Shown: positions 52,992 through 63,300 of the stretch, in pieces | Layout: each line of letters starts with the position of its first letter | Numbering within the stretch: position 1 is the first letter of the stretch | Assembly (NCBI GenBank): GCA_023630585.1 | Contig: CM042555.1 | Location: forward strand, 15,702,501-15,766,500 | DNA from: Cranoglanis bouderius | Lineage: Eukaryota; Chordata; Actinopteri; Siluriformes; Cranoglanididae | Direction of reading: 5' to 3' | Length of the DNA: 64,000 bases | The notes under the pieces: generated by a model | Told to the model about the DNA's origin: nothing | What the model saw: the letters and a program-made list of their open reading frames with translations, nothing else | The model's database searches: none | Made by a program: the position numbers and the translations under genes

Positions 52992-53922
52992 ACTGTTAAA
53001 GCTGTCTTGGAATTGTTCGGACTGGGCTTACATCATTGAGTTCTTTCACTCGCCAGTCACATCCTCTGTCCCTTGTGATGTCGTATTGCTTCTATTAGAA
53101 TCTTCTGGGTTCCATGTTCTTGCTGCTAGACATTGAAAGCCATAAGGCTCTGGCTCGTGTGATGTCATATAGCTTCTATTACAATCTGCTGGGTTCCATG
53201 TTCTTGCTGATAGACACAGAAAGCTATAAGGGTTTTTCCCTTGTGATGTCGTATTGCTTCTATTAGAATCTGCTGGGTTCCATGATCTTGCTGCTAGACA
53301 CAGAAAGCCATAAGGGTCTCGCCCTTGTGATGTCGTATTGCTTCTTTTAGAATCTGGAGGGTTCCATGTTCTTGCAGCTAGACCCTGAAAGCAAGTGGCA
53401 GTTTTCAAGCTAAGATTAAGAGATGTATGTGCTGTTTTTTCACCCGATGATGTGTTAAGGAAATGAATTATTTTTCATTGCCTTGCCCAAGCATTCTCCA
53501 GGCTTAGGAGTGTACTATTTGGACTGTGTAGTTAGATGTAGGCTTTGATCACAATTAGATATGGCTATAATCTGTATTAAAACCTGTTGTGTCTTCTCCT
53601 TTTTCATACATAGAGCTAAAAACATTATGATGGAAATCAGATCCATTTGTTTTTTTTGTTTGTTTTTTTTTGTTATTGTAGATATTTTGGCAATTGATAT
53701 TTTTTTTTTAAGTGCCATATGTAACTTTGCTTGTTTCTTCTACAAGAGCAAAAAACAAACAAACAAACAAGCAAACAAACAAACAAACAAACAAATAAAT
53801 AAATCAACTAATTAATAAAAACCATCTGGTTTAGAACGTGGATGGGCTCAAGCCACCATTCTCTGAGCCAAAGAATTAGTTTCACAATCAATTCTTGAAG
53901 CCACTATTTCTCCCATTCACTC
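52992..53922 (+). repeat. Array 2 unit with 4 sub-repeats
   Basis: Four sub-repeats (53072-53392), the last one 15 bp short of 84. A minus-strand frame is open across all four (53046-53408). The A-rich tract is mostly AAAC (about 53755-53802). Confidence 0.9.
53072..53392 (+). repeat. 84-bp sub-repeat, four tandem copies
   Basis: A second four-copy run. Alternating linker types (cataaggctctggct, ctataagggtttttcc, cataagggtctcgcc) follow a similar order to those in the unit at 46871, suggesting that part of the run was copied as a block. Confidence 0.9.
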
Positions 53923-54655
53923 ACTGTTAAAGCTGTCTCGGAACTGTCAGGACTGGGCTTACATCATTGAGTTCTTTCCCTCGCCAGTCACATGGCTCTG
54001 TGCCTTGTGATGTCATATTGCTTCTATTAGAATGTGCTGGGTTCCATGTTCTTGCTGCTAGACACAGAAAGCCATAAGGGTCTGGCCCTTGTGATGTCGT
54101 ACTGCTTCGTTTAGAATCTGGTGGATTCCATTTTCTTGCGGCTAGACACTGAAAGCAAGTGGCAGTTTTCTAGCTAAGATGTATGTGCTGTTTTTTCCCC
54201 CGATGATGTGTTAAGGAAATGAATTATTTTTCATTGCCTTGCCCAAACATTCTCCAGGCTTAGGAGTGTACTATTTGGAAAGTGTAGTTAGATGTAGGCT
54301 TTGATCACAGTTAGATATGGGCTATAATCGGTATTAAAACCTTTTGTGTTCTCTCCTTTTTCATTTGTAGAGCTGAAAACATTATGATGTACATCAGTTC
54401 CATGTCTGTTTTCTTTTTTTTTGTTATTGTAGATATTTACGAATTTGTATTTTTTTGTTTTTTTGAAGTACCATATGTAACTTTGCTTGTTTCTTTTCCA
54501 AGAGCTAAATGAATAAATAAATAAATAAATAAATAAATAAATTCATAAAAACCATCTGGTTTAGAAAGTGCATGTGCTCAAGCCACCTTTCTCTGAGCCA
54601 AAGAATTAGTTTCACAATCACTTCTTGAAGTAGCCAATATTTCTCCCATTCACTC
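53923..54655 (+). repeat. Array 2 unit with 2 sub-repeats and small deletion
   Basis: Two sub-repeats. About 8 bp are missing where other units read gctaagattaagtgatgtatg (here gctaagatgtatg, near 54175), a deletion between two gat repeats. AAAT tract at about 54508-54543. Confidence 0.88.
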
Positions 54656-55432
54656 ACTGTTAAAGCTGTCTTGGAACTGTCAGGACTGGGCTTACATCAT
54701 TGAGTTCTTTCCCTCGCCAGTCACATGGCTCTGTCGATTGTGATGTCATATTGCTTCTATGAGAATGTGCTGGGTTCCATGTTCTTGCTGCTAGACACAG
54801 AAACCCATAAGGGTCTGGCCCTTGTGATGTCCTATTGCTTCTATAAGAATCTGCTGGGTTCCATGGTCTTGCTGCTAGACACTGAAAGCCAGTGGCAGTT
54901 TTCTAGCTAAGATTAAGTCATGTATGTGCTGTTTTTTCACCTGATGATGTGTTAAGGAAATGAATTATTTTTTATTGCCTTGCCCAAACATTCTCCAGGC
55001 TTAGGAGTGTATTATTTGGAATGTGTATTTAGATGTAGGCTTTGATCACAGTTAGATATACGGTATAATCTGTAATAAAACCTGTTGTGTCCTCTCCTTT
55101 TTCATTTGTAGAGCTGAAAACATTATGATGTACATCAGTTCCATTTCTATTTTCTTTTTTTTTTGTTATTGTAGATATTTACGAATTTCTTTTTTTTTTT
55201 TTTTGAAGTACCATATGTAACTTTGCTTGTTTCTTCTACAAGAGCAAAAATAAATAAATAAATGAACAAACAAACAAACAAACAAACAAACAAACAAATA
55301 AATAAATAAATCAACGAATTAATAAAAACCATCTGGTGGAGAAAGTGGATGGGCTCAAGCCACCTTTCTCTGAGCCAAAGAATTAGTTTCACAATCACTT
55401 CTTGAAGTAGCCACTATTTCTCCCATGCACTC
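54656..55432 (+). repeat. Array 2 HOR copy 1, unit 1
   Basis: Two sub-repeats with the gagaatgtgctggg and ataagaatctgctggg variants, and aagtcatgtatg after them. The same variants recur at 63301 (including catggtcttgctgc), while the copy at 59680 has catgttcttgctgc and aagtgatgtatgcg. The third copy is therefore closer to this one than to the second. Confidence 0.9.
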
Positions 55433-56115
55433 ACTGTTAAAGCTGTCTTGGAACTGTAAGGACTGGGCTTACATGATTGAGTTCTTTCCCTCGCCAGTCA
55501 CATTATTCTGGCCCTTGTGATGTCATATTGCTTCTATTAGAATCTGGTGGGTTCCATGTTCTTGCTGCTAGACACAGAAAGCCAGTGGCAGTTTTCTAGC
55601 TAAGATTAAGTGACGTACGTGCTGTTTTTTCACTTGATGATGTGTTAAGGAAATGAATTATTTTTCATTGCCATGCCCAAACATTCTCCAGGCTTAGGAG
55701 TGTACTATTTGGAATGTGTAGTTAGATGTAGGCTTTGATTACAGTTAGATACGGGCTATAATCTGTATGAAAACCTGTTGTGTCTTCTCCTTTTTCCTAT
55801 GTAGAGCTGAAAACATTATGATGTACATCAGTTCCATTTGTATTTTTTAAAAATTTTTTTTATTGTAGATATTTTGCAATTGAGTTATTATTATTATTTT
55901 TTTTGGAAGTACCATATGTAACTTTGCTTGTTTCTTCAACAAGAGCAAAATAGAAAACAAACAAACAATCAAACAAACAAACAAAAAAATAAATAAATGG
56001 ATTAATAAAAACCATCAGGTGGAGAAAGTGGATGGGCTCAAGCCACCTTTCTTTGACCCAAAGAGCTAGTTTCACAATCACTTCTTGAAGTAGCCACTAT
56101 TTCTCCCTTTCACTC
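55433..56115 (+). repeat. Array 2 HOR copy 1, unit 2
   Basis: One sub-repeat. cacattattctggccc replaces cacatggctctgtccc. The poly-T is interrupted (ttttttaaaaatttttttt) and the mid module is shortened (attgtagatattttgcaattg). The A-rich tract is AAAC with a caatca interruption. The copy at 60452 is the same length and looks identical by eye. Confidence 0.92.
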
Positions 56116-56794
56116 ACTGTTAAAGCTGTCTTGGAACTGTCAGGACTGGGCTTACATCATTGAGTTCTTTCCTTGACAGTCACATGGCTCTGCCCCTTGT
56201 GATGTCATATTGCTTCTATTAGAATCTGCTAGGTTCCATGTTCTTGCTGCTATACACAGAGAGCCAGTGGCAGTTTTCTAGCTAAGATTAAGTGTTGTAT
56301 GTGCTGTTTTTTAACCTGATGATGTGTTAAGGAAATGAATTATTTTTCATTGCCATGCCCAAACATTCTCCAGGCTTAGGAGTGTACTATTTGGAAAGTG
56401 TAGTTAGATGTAGGCTTTGATCACAGTTAGATATGGGCTATAATCTGTATTAAAACCTGTTGTTTCCTGTCCTTTTTCATATGTAGAGCTGAAAACATTA
56501 TTATGTACTTCAGTTCCATTTCTATTGTTTTTTTGTTTTTTTTTGTTATTGTAGATATTTTGGCAATTGACACTTTTTTTAAAATTTTTTTTTTTTAAGT
56601 ACCATATGTAACTTTGCTTGTTTCTTCTTCAAGAGCAAAATGAAAAAAAAAAAAAAACATAAAATAAATACATAAATGAATTAATAAAAAACATCTGATG
56701 GAGAAAGTGGATGGGCTCAAGCCACCTTTCACTGAGCCAAAGAATTAGTTTGACAATCACTTCTTGAAGTAGCCACTATTTCTCCCTTTCACTC
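56116..56794 (+). repeat. Array 2 HOR copy 1, unit 3
   Basis: One sub-repeat with gctatacacagagagcc. Also gtttcctgtcc, gtacttcagttcc and a long A run in place of AAAT (about 56643-56658), then catctgatggagaaag. Its 3' end resembles unit 6 (58285). Confidence 0.9.
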
Positions 56795-57201
56795 ACTGTT
56801 AAAGCTGTCTTGGAACTGTCAGGACTGGGCTTACATTATTGAGTTCTTTCCCTTGCCAGTCACATGGCTCTGTCCCTTGTGATGTTGTATTGCTTCTGTT
56901 ATAATCTGCTGGGTTCCATGTTCTTGCTGCTAGACACAGAAAGCCAGTGGCAGTTTTCTAGCTAAGATTAAGTGATGTACGTGCTGTTTTTTCACCTGAT
57001 GATGTGTTAAGGAAATGAATTATTTTTCATTGCCTTGCCCAAACATTCTCCAGGCTTAGGAGTGTACTATTTGGAATGTGTAGTTAGATGTAGGCTTTGA
57101 TCACAGTGAGATATGTGCTATAATCTGTATGAAAACCTGTTGTGTCTTCTCCTTTTTCCTATGTAGAGCTGGAAACATTATGATGTACATCAGTTCCATT
57201 T

Positions 57202-57260
<59 letters not shown>

Positions 57261-57560
57261 GTTATTGTAGATATTTTGGCAATTGACTTTTTTTTTTTTT
57301 TTTTGTTATTGTAGATATTTTGGCAATTTACTTTTTTTTTTTTTTTTTTTTTTTAAGTACCATATGTAACTTTGCTTGTTTATTCTAAAAGAGCAAAATA
57401 AAATAAAAACAAAAAAAACAAACAAATAAATAAATAAATAAATGAATTAATAAAAACCATCTGGTGGAGAAAGTGGATGGGCTCAAGCCACCTTTCTCTG
57501 AGCCAAAGAACTAGTTTCACAATCACTTCTTGAAGTAGCCACTATTTCTCCCATTCTCTC
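56795..57560 (+). repeat. Array 2 HOR copy 1, unit 4, with ATT run
   Basis: One sub-repeat, an (ATT)n run, and a local tandem duplication of the mid module ttgttattgtagatattttgg plus its T run (about 57259-57355). The duplication also occurs at 61814-62576, so it predates the HOR duplication. Confidence 0.92.
57203..57260. repeat. (ATT)n microsatellite, about 19 copies
   Basis: A pure trinucleotide run between tccatttgt and gttattgtag. The downstream gttattg shows how it could have expanded from the native module. Confidence 0.96.
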
Positions 57561-57967
57561 ACTGTTAAAGCTGTCTTGGAACTGTCAGGACTGGGCTTAC
57601 ATCGTTGAGTTCTTTCCCTTGCCAGTCACATGGCTCTGTCCCTTGTGATGTCGTATTGCTTCTATTAGAATCTGCTGGTTTCCATGTTCTTGCTGCTAGA
57701 CACAGAAAGCCAGTGGTAGTTTTCTAGCTAAGATTAAGTGATGTACGTGCTGTTTTTTCACCTGATGATGTGTTAAGGAAATGAATTACTTTTCATTGCC
57801 TTGCCCAAACATTCTCCAGGCTTAGGAGTGTACTATTTGGAATGTGTAGTTAGACGTAGGCTTTGATCACAGTTAGATATGGGCTATAATCTGTATTAAA
57901 ACCTGTTGTGTCTTCTGCTTTTTCCTATGTAGAGCTGAAAACATTATGATGTACATAAGTTCCATTT

Positions 57968-58017
<50 letters not shown>

Positions 58018-58284
58018 TTTGTTATTGTAGATATTTTGGCAATTGACTTTTTTAAAAATTTTTATTTATTTATTTTTTTTAAGTACCATATGTTACTTTG
58101 CTTGTTTATTCTAAAAGAGCAAAATAAAATAAAAACAAAAAACCAACAAATAAATAAATAAATAAATGAATTAATATAAACCATCTGGTGGATAAAGTGG
58201 ATGGGCTCAAGCCACCTTTCTCTGAGCCAAAGAATTAGTTTCACAATCACTTCTTGAAGTAGCCACGATTTCTCCCTTTCACTC
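57561..58284 (+). repeat. Array 2 HOR copy 1, unit 5, with ATT run
   Basis: One sub-repeat with ctgctggtttcc. An ATT run of about 50 bases (57969-58018) and a single mid module. Ends with attaatataaaccatctgg and gtggataaagtgg. This 3' end recurs at about 62460-62490 attached to a unit-4 5' end. Confidence 0.9.
57969..58018. repeat. (ATT)n microsatellite, about 16 copies
   Basis: A pure ATT run, one unit downstream of the previous one and in the equivalent position. The tract is shorter and the mid module downstream is not duplicated. Confidence 0.95.
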
Positions 58285-58967
58285 ACTGTTAAAGCTGTCT
58301 TGGAACTGTCAGGACTGGGCTTACATTATTGAGTTCTTTCCCTTGCCAGTCACATGGCTCTGTCCCTTGTGATGTCATATTGCTTCTATTAGAATCTGGT
58401 GGGTTCCATGTTCTTGCTTGTAGACACAGAAAGCCAGTAGCAGTTTTCTAGCTAAGATTAAGTGATGTATGTGCAGTTTTTCCCCTGATTATGTGTTAAG
58501 GAAATGAATTATTTTTCATTGCCTTGCCCAAACATTCTCCAGGCTTAGGAGTGTACTATTTGGAATGTGTAGTTAGATGTAGGCTTTGAACACAGTTAGA
58601 TATGGGCTATAATCTGTATTAAAACCTGTTGTGTCCTCTCCTTTTTCCTATGTAGAGCTGAAAACATTATTATGTACTTCAGTTCCATTTCTATTGTTTT
58701 TTTTGTTTTTTTTTTGTTATTGTAGATATTTTGGCAATTGACACTTTCTTTTAAATTTTTTTTTTTTTTTAAGTACCATATGTAACTTTGCTTGTTTCTT
58801 CTTCAAGAGCAAAATGAAAAAAAAAAATACATAAAATAAATACATAAATGAATTAATAAAAAAACATCTGATGGAGAAAGTGGATGGGCTCAAGCCACCT
58901 TTCACTGAGCCAAAGTATTAGTTTGACAATCACTTCTTGAAGTAGCCACTATTTCTCCCATTCACTC
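58285..58967 (+). repeat. Array 2 HOR copy 1, unit 6, CpG-free
   Basis: One sub-repeat with cttgcttgtagacac and gaaagccagtagcag, then gtgcagtttttcccctg. Reading base by base I find no CG dinucleotide in the whole 683 bp. The 3' end (gtacttcagttcc, A run, catctgatggag) is shared with unit 3. Confidence 0.92.
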
Positions 58968-59679
58968 ACTGTTAAAGCTGTCTTGGAACTGTCAGGACTG
59001 GGCTTACATTATTGAGTTCTTTCCCTTGCCAGTCACATGGCTCTGTCCCTTGTGATGTTATATTGCTTCTGTTATAATCTGCTGGGACCCATGTTCTTGC
59101 TGCTAGACACAGAAAGCCAGTGGCAGTTTTCTAGCTAAGATTAAGTGATGTACGTGCAGTTTTTTCACCTGATGATGTGTTAAGGAAATGAATTATTTTT
59201 CATTGCCTTGCCCAAACATTCTCCAGGCTTAGGAGTGTACTATTTGGAATGTGTAGTTAGATGTAGGCTTTGAACACAGTTAGATATGGGCTATAATCTG
59301 TATTAAAACCTGTTGTGTACTCTCCTTTTTCATATGTAGAAATAAAAACATTAAGATGTATATCAGTTCCATTCCTAATTTTTTTTTTGTTGTTGTTATT
59401 GTAGATATTTTGGCAATTGACTTTTTTATTTTTTTTATTTTTTATGAACCATATGTAACTTTCCTTGGTTCTTCAAGAGCAAAATGAATAAGTAAATGAA
59501 TAAATAAAATAAATAAATAAATAAGTAAATAAATAAATGAATAAATAAATAAATATATAAATGAATGAATAAAAACCATCTGTTGGAGAAATTGGATGGG
59601 CTCAAGCCACCTTTCTCTGAGCCGATGCACTAGTTTCACAATCACTTCTTGAAGTAGCCACTATTTCTCCCATTCACTC
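58968..59679 (+). repeat. Array 2 HOR copy 1, unit 7
   Basis: One sub-repeat with ctgctgggacccatg. Private 3' markers: gtgtactctcc, gtagaaataaaaacattaag, ccattcctaattt, tatgaaccatatg and ctttccttggttc. An irregular AAAT tract (about 59483-59570) includes aaatatataaatgaatg. Confidence 0.9.
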
Positions 59680-60451
59680 ACTGTTAAAGCTGTCTTGGAA
59701 CTGTCAGGACTGGGCTTACATCATTGAGTTCTTTCCCTCGCCAGTCACATGGCTCTGTCGATTGTGATGTCATATTGCTTCTATGAGAATGTGCTGGGTT
59801 CCATGTTCTTGCTGCTAGACACAGAAACCCATAAGGGTCTGGCCCTCGTGATGTCGTATTGCTTCTATAAGAATCTGCTGGGTTCCATGTTCTTGCTGCT
59901 AGACACTGAAAGCCAGTGGCAGTTTTCTAGCTAAGATTAAGTGATGTATGCGCTGTTTTTTCACCTGATGATGTGTTAAGGAAATGAATTATTTTTTATT
60001 GCCTTGCCCAAACATTCTCCAGGCTTAGGAGTGTATTATTTGGAATGTGTATTTAGATGTAGGCTTTGATCACAGTTAGATATACGGTATAATCTGTAAT
60101 AAAACCTGTTGTGTCCTCTCCTTTTTCATTTGTAGAGCTGAAAACATTATGATGTACATCAGTTCCATTTCTATTTTCTTTTTTTTTTGTTATTGTAGAT
60201 ATTTACGAATTTCTTTTTTTTTTTTTTGAAGTACCATATGTAACTTTGCTTGTTTCTTCTACAAGAGCAAAAATAAATAAATAAATGAACAAACAAACAA
60301 ACAAACAAACAAACAAATAAATAAATAAATCAACGAATTAATAAAAACCATCTGGTGGAGAAAGTGGATGGGCTCAAGCCACCTTTCTCTGAGCCAAAGA
60401 ATTAGTTTCACAATCACTTCTTGAAGTAGCCACTATTTCTCCCATGCACTC
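59680..60451 (+). repeat. Array 2 HOR copy 2, unit 1
   Basis: Two sub-repeats. It differs from the 54656 copy at a few sites (ggccctcgtg, gtcgtattgc, catgttcttg, gtgatgtatgcg) and by small T-run and AAAC-tract length changes. Confidence 0.9.
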
Positions 60452-61134
60452 ACTGTTAAAGCTGTCTTGGAACTGTAAGGACTGGGCTTACATGATTGAG
60501 TTCTTTCCCTCGCCAGTCACATTATTCTGGCCCTTGTGATGTCATATTGCTTCTATTAGAATCTGGTGGGTTCCATGTTCTTGCTGCTAGACACAGAAAG
60601 CCAGTGGCAGTTTTCTAGCTAAGATTAAGTGACGTACGTGCTGTTTTTTCACTTGATGATGTGTTAAGGAAATGAATTATTTTTCATTGCCATGCCCAAA
60701 CATTCTCCAGGCTTAGGAGTGTACTATTTGGAATGTGTAGTTAGATGTAGGCTTTGATTACAGTTAGATACGGGCTATAATCTGTATGAAAACCTGTTGT
60801 GTCTTCTCCTTTTTCCTATGTAGAGCTGAAAACATTATGATGTACATCAGTTCCATTTGTATTTTTTAAAAATTTTTTTTATTGTAGATATTTTGCAATT
60901 GAGTTATTATTATTATTTTTTTTGGAAGTACCATATGTAACTTTGCTTGTTTCTTCAACAAGAGCAAAATAGAAAACAAACAAACAATCAAACAAACAAA
61001 CAAAAAAATAAATAAATGGATTAATAAAAACCATCAGGTGGAGAAAGTGGATGGGCTCAAGCCACCTTTCTTTGACCCAAAGAGCTAGTTTCACAATCAC
61101 TTCTTGAAGTAGCCACTATTTCTCCCTTTCACTC
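60452..61134 (+). repeat. Array 2 HOR copy 2, unit 2
   Basis: Same length (683 bp) and apparently the same sequence as 55433-56115, including the AAAC tract with its caatca break. Identity that includes simple-sequence length indicates a very recent duplication. Confidence 0.92.
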
Positions 61135-61813
61135 ACTGTTAAAGCTGTCTTGGAACTGTCAGGACTGGGCTTACATCATTGAGTTCTTTCCTTGACAGTC
61201 ACATGGCTCTGCCCCTTGTGATGTCATATTGCTTCTATTAGAATCTGCTAGGTTCCATGTTCTTGCTGCTATACACAGAGAGCCAGTGGCAGTTTTCTAG
61301 CTAAGATTAAGTGTTGTATGTGCTGTTTTTTAACCTGATGATGTGTTAAGGAAATGAATTATTTTTCATTGCCATGCCCAAACATTCTCCAGGCTTAGGA
61401 GTGTACTATTTGGAAAGTGTAGTTAGATGTAGGCTTTGATCACAGTTAGATATGGGCTATAATCTGTATTAAAACCTGTTGTTTCCTGTCCTTTTTCATA
61501 TGTAGAGCTGAAAACATTATTATGTACTTCAGTTCCATTTCTATTGTTTTTTTTTTTTTTTTTTGTTATTGTAGATATTTTGGCAATTGACACTTTTTTT
61601 AAAATTTTTTTTTTTAAGTACCATATGTAACTTTGCTTGTTTCTTCTTCAAGAGCAAAATGAAAAAAAAAAAAAAACATAAAATAAATACATAAATGAAT
61701 TAATAAAAAACATCTGATGGAGAAAGTGGATGGGCTCAAGCCACCTTTCACTGAGCCAAAGAATTAGTTTGACAATCACTTCTTGAAGTAGCCACTATTT
61801 CTCCCTTTCACTC
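61135..61813 (+). repeat. Array 2 HOR copy 2, unit 3
   Basis: Matches 56116-56794. The main difference is that the first poly-T is uninterrupted here, while the other copy has a G within it. Confidence 0.9.
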
Positions 61814-62220
61814 ACTGTTAAAGCTGTCTTGGAACTGTCAGGACTGGGCTTACATTATTGAGTTCTTTCCCTTGCCAGTCACATGGCTCTGTCCCTTGTG
61901 ATGTTGTATTGCTTCTGTTATAATCTGCTGGGTTCCATGTTCTTGCTGCTAGACACAGAAAGCCAGTGGCAGTTTTCTAGCTAAGATTAAGTGATGTACG
62001 TGCTGTTTTTTCACCTCATGATGTGTTAAGGAAATTAATTATTTTTCATTGCCTTGCCCAAACATTCTCCAGGCTTAGGAGTGTACTATTTGGAATGTGT
62101 AGTTAGATGTAGGCTTTGATCACAGTGAGATATGTGCTATAATCTGTATGAAAACCTGTTGTGTCTTCTCCTTTTTCCTATGTAGAGCTGGAAACATTAT
62201 GATGTACATCAGTTCCATTT

Positions 62221-62285
<65 letters not shown>

Positions 62286-62576
62286 GTAGATATTTTGGCA
62301 ATTGACTTTTTTTTTTTTTTTTTTGTTATTGTAGATATTTTGGCAATTTACTTTTTTTTTTTTTTTTTTTTTAAGTACCATATGTAACTTTGCTTGTTTA
62401 TTCTAAAAGAGCAAAATAAAATAAAAACAAAAAACCAACAAATAAATAAATAAATAAATGAATTAATATAAACCATCTGGTGGATAAAGTGGATGGGCTC
62501 AAGCCACCTTTCTCTGAGCCAAAGAATTAGTTTCACAATCACTTCTTGAAGTAGCCACGATTTCTCCCTTTCACTC
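61814..62576 (+). repeat. Array 2 HOR copy 2, fused unit 4/5
   Basis: Starts as unit 4 (gatgttgtattgcttctg, ATT run, duplicated mid module) and ends as unit 5 (aaaaccaacaaataaat, attaatataaaccatctgg, gtggataaagtgg). The switch is downstream of the duplicated mid module, between about 62340 and 62430. This is what unequal crossing-over between neighbouring units would leave. Confidence 0.88.
62222..62284. repeat. (ATT)n microsatellite, about 21 copies
   Basis: Equivalent to the ATT run at 57203-57260 but a few bases longer, and it replaces the gtt spacing before attgtagat. Length has changed since the HOR duplication. Confidence 0.96.
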
Positions 62577-63300
62577 ACTGTTAAAGCTGTCTTGGAACTG
62601 TCAGGACTGGGCGTACATCGTTGAGTTCTTTCCCTTGCCAGTCACATGGCTCTGTCCCTTGTGATGTCGTATTGCTTCTATTAGAATCTGGTGGGTTCCA
62701 TGTTCTTGCTTGTAGACACAGAAATCCAGTAGCAGTTTTCTAGCTAAGATTAAGTGATGTATGTGCAGTTTTTCCCCCGATTATGTGTTAAGGAAATGAA
62801 TTATTTTTCATTGCCTTGCCCAAACATTCTCCAGGCTTAGGAGTGTACTATTTGGAATGTGTAGTTAGATGTAAGCTTTGAACACAGTTAGATATGGGCT
62901 ATAATCTGTATTAAAACCTGTTGTGTACTCTCCTTTTTCATATGTAGAAATAAAAACATTAAGATGTATATCAGTTCCATTCCTAATTTTTTTTTTTTTT
63001 TGTTATTGTAGATATTTTGGCAATTGACTTTTTTATTTTTTTTATTTTTTATGAACCATATGTAACTTTCCTTGGTTCTTCAAGAGCAAAATGAATAAAT
63101 AAATAAATAAATTAAATAAAAAAAAAAAAAATTAAAATAAAATAAATAAATAAATAAATGAATAAATAAATAAATATATAAATGGATGAATAAAAACCAT
63201 CTGTTGGAGAAATTGGATGGGCTCAAGCCACCTTTCTCTGAGCCGATGAACTAGTTTCACAATCACTTCTTGAAGTAGCCACTATTTCTCCCATTCACTC
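62577..63300 (+). repeat. Array 2 HOR copy 2, fused unit 6/7
   Basis: Starts as unit 6 (cttgcttgtagacac, gtagcagttttc, gtgcagtttttccccc) and ends as unit 7 (gtgtactctcc, gtagaaataaaaacattaag, tatgaaccatatg). The switch lies between about 62780 and 62935. The A-rich tract is irregular, with a pure A run (about 63118-63130). Confidence 0.88.

Larger units (their letters stand above)
54656..59679 (+). repeat. Seven-unit higher-order repeat, first copy (~5.02 kb)
   Basis: Units start at 54656, 55433, 56116, 56795, 57561, 58285 and 58968. Each has private markers: gtcgattgtgatgtc (first), cacattattctggccc (second), gctatacacagagagcc (third), an ATT run plus duplicated mid module (fourth), an ATT run with ttgctggtttcc (fifth), cttgcttgtagacac (sixth) and gtagaaataaaaacattaag (seventh). 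The first four recur in the same order at offsets of 5019-5024 bp. Confidence 0.93.
59680..63300 (+). repeat. Higher-order repeat, second copy, shortened to five units
   Basis: Units start at 59680, 60452, 61135, 61814 and 62577. The first three match copy 1 almost base for base. The fourth begins as unit 4 and ends as unit 5; the fifth begins as unit 6 and ends as unit 7. Total length is 3621 bp against 5024 bp, a loss of 1403 bp or two unit equivalents. Confidence 0.92.

Noticed and set aside
53046..53408. C2H2 zinc-finger array on the minus strand (28-residue period, Gly-x-x-Pro-Tyr)
   Set aside because: Only the period and a linker-like motif fit. Serines occupy the positions where the two histidines would align, and the Cys-x2-Cys pair is absent.
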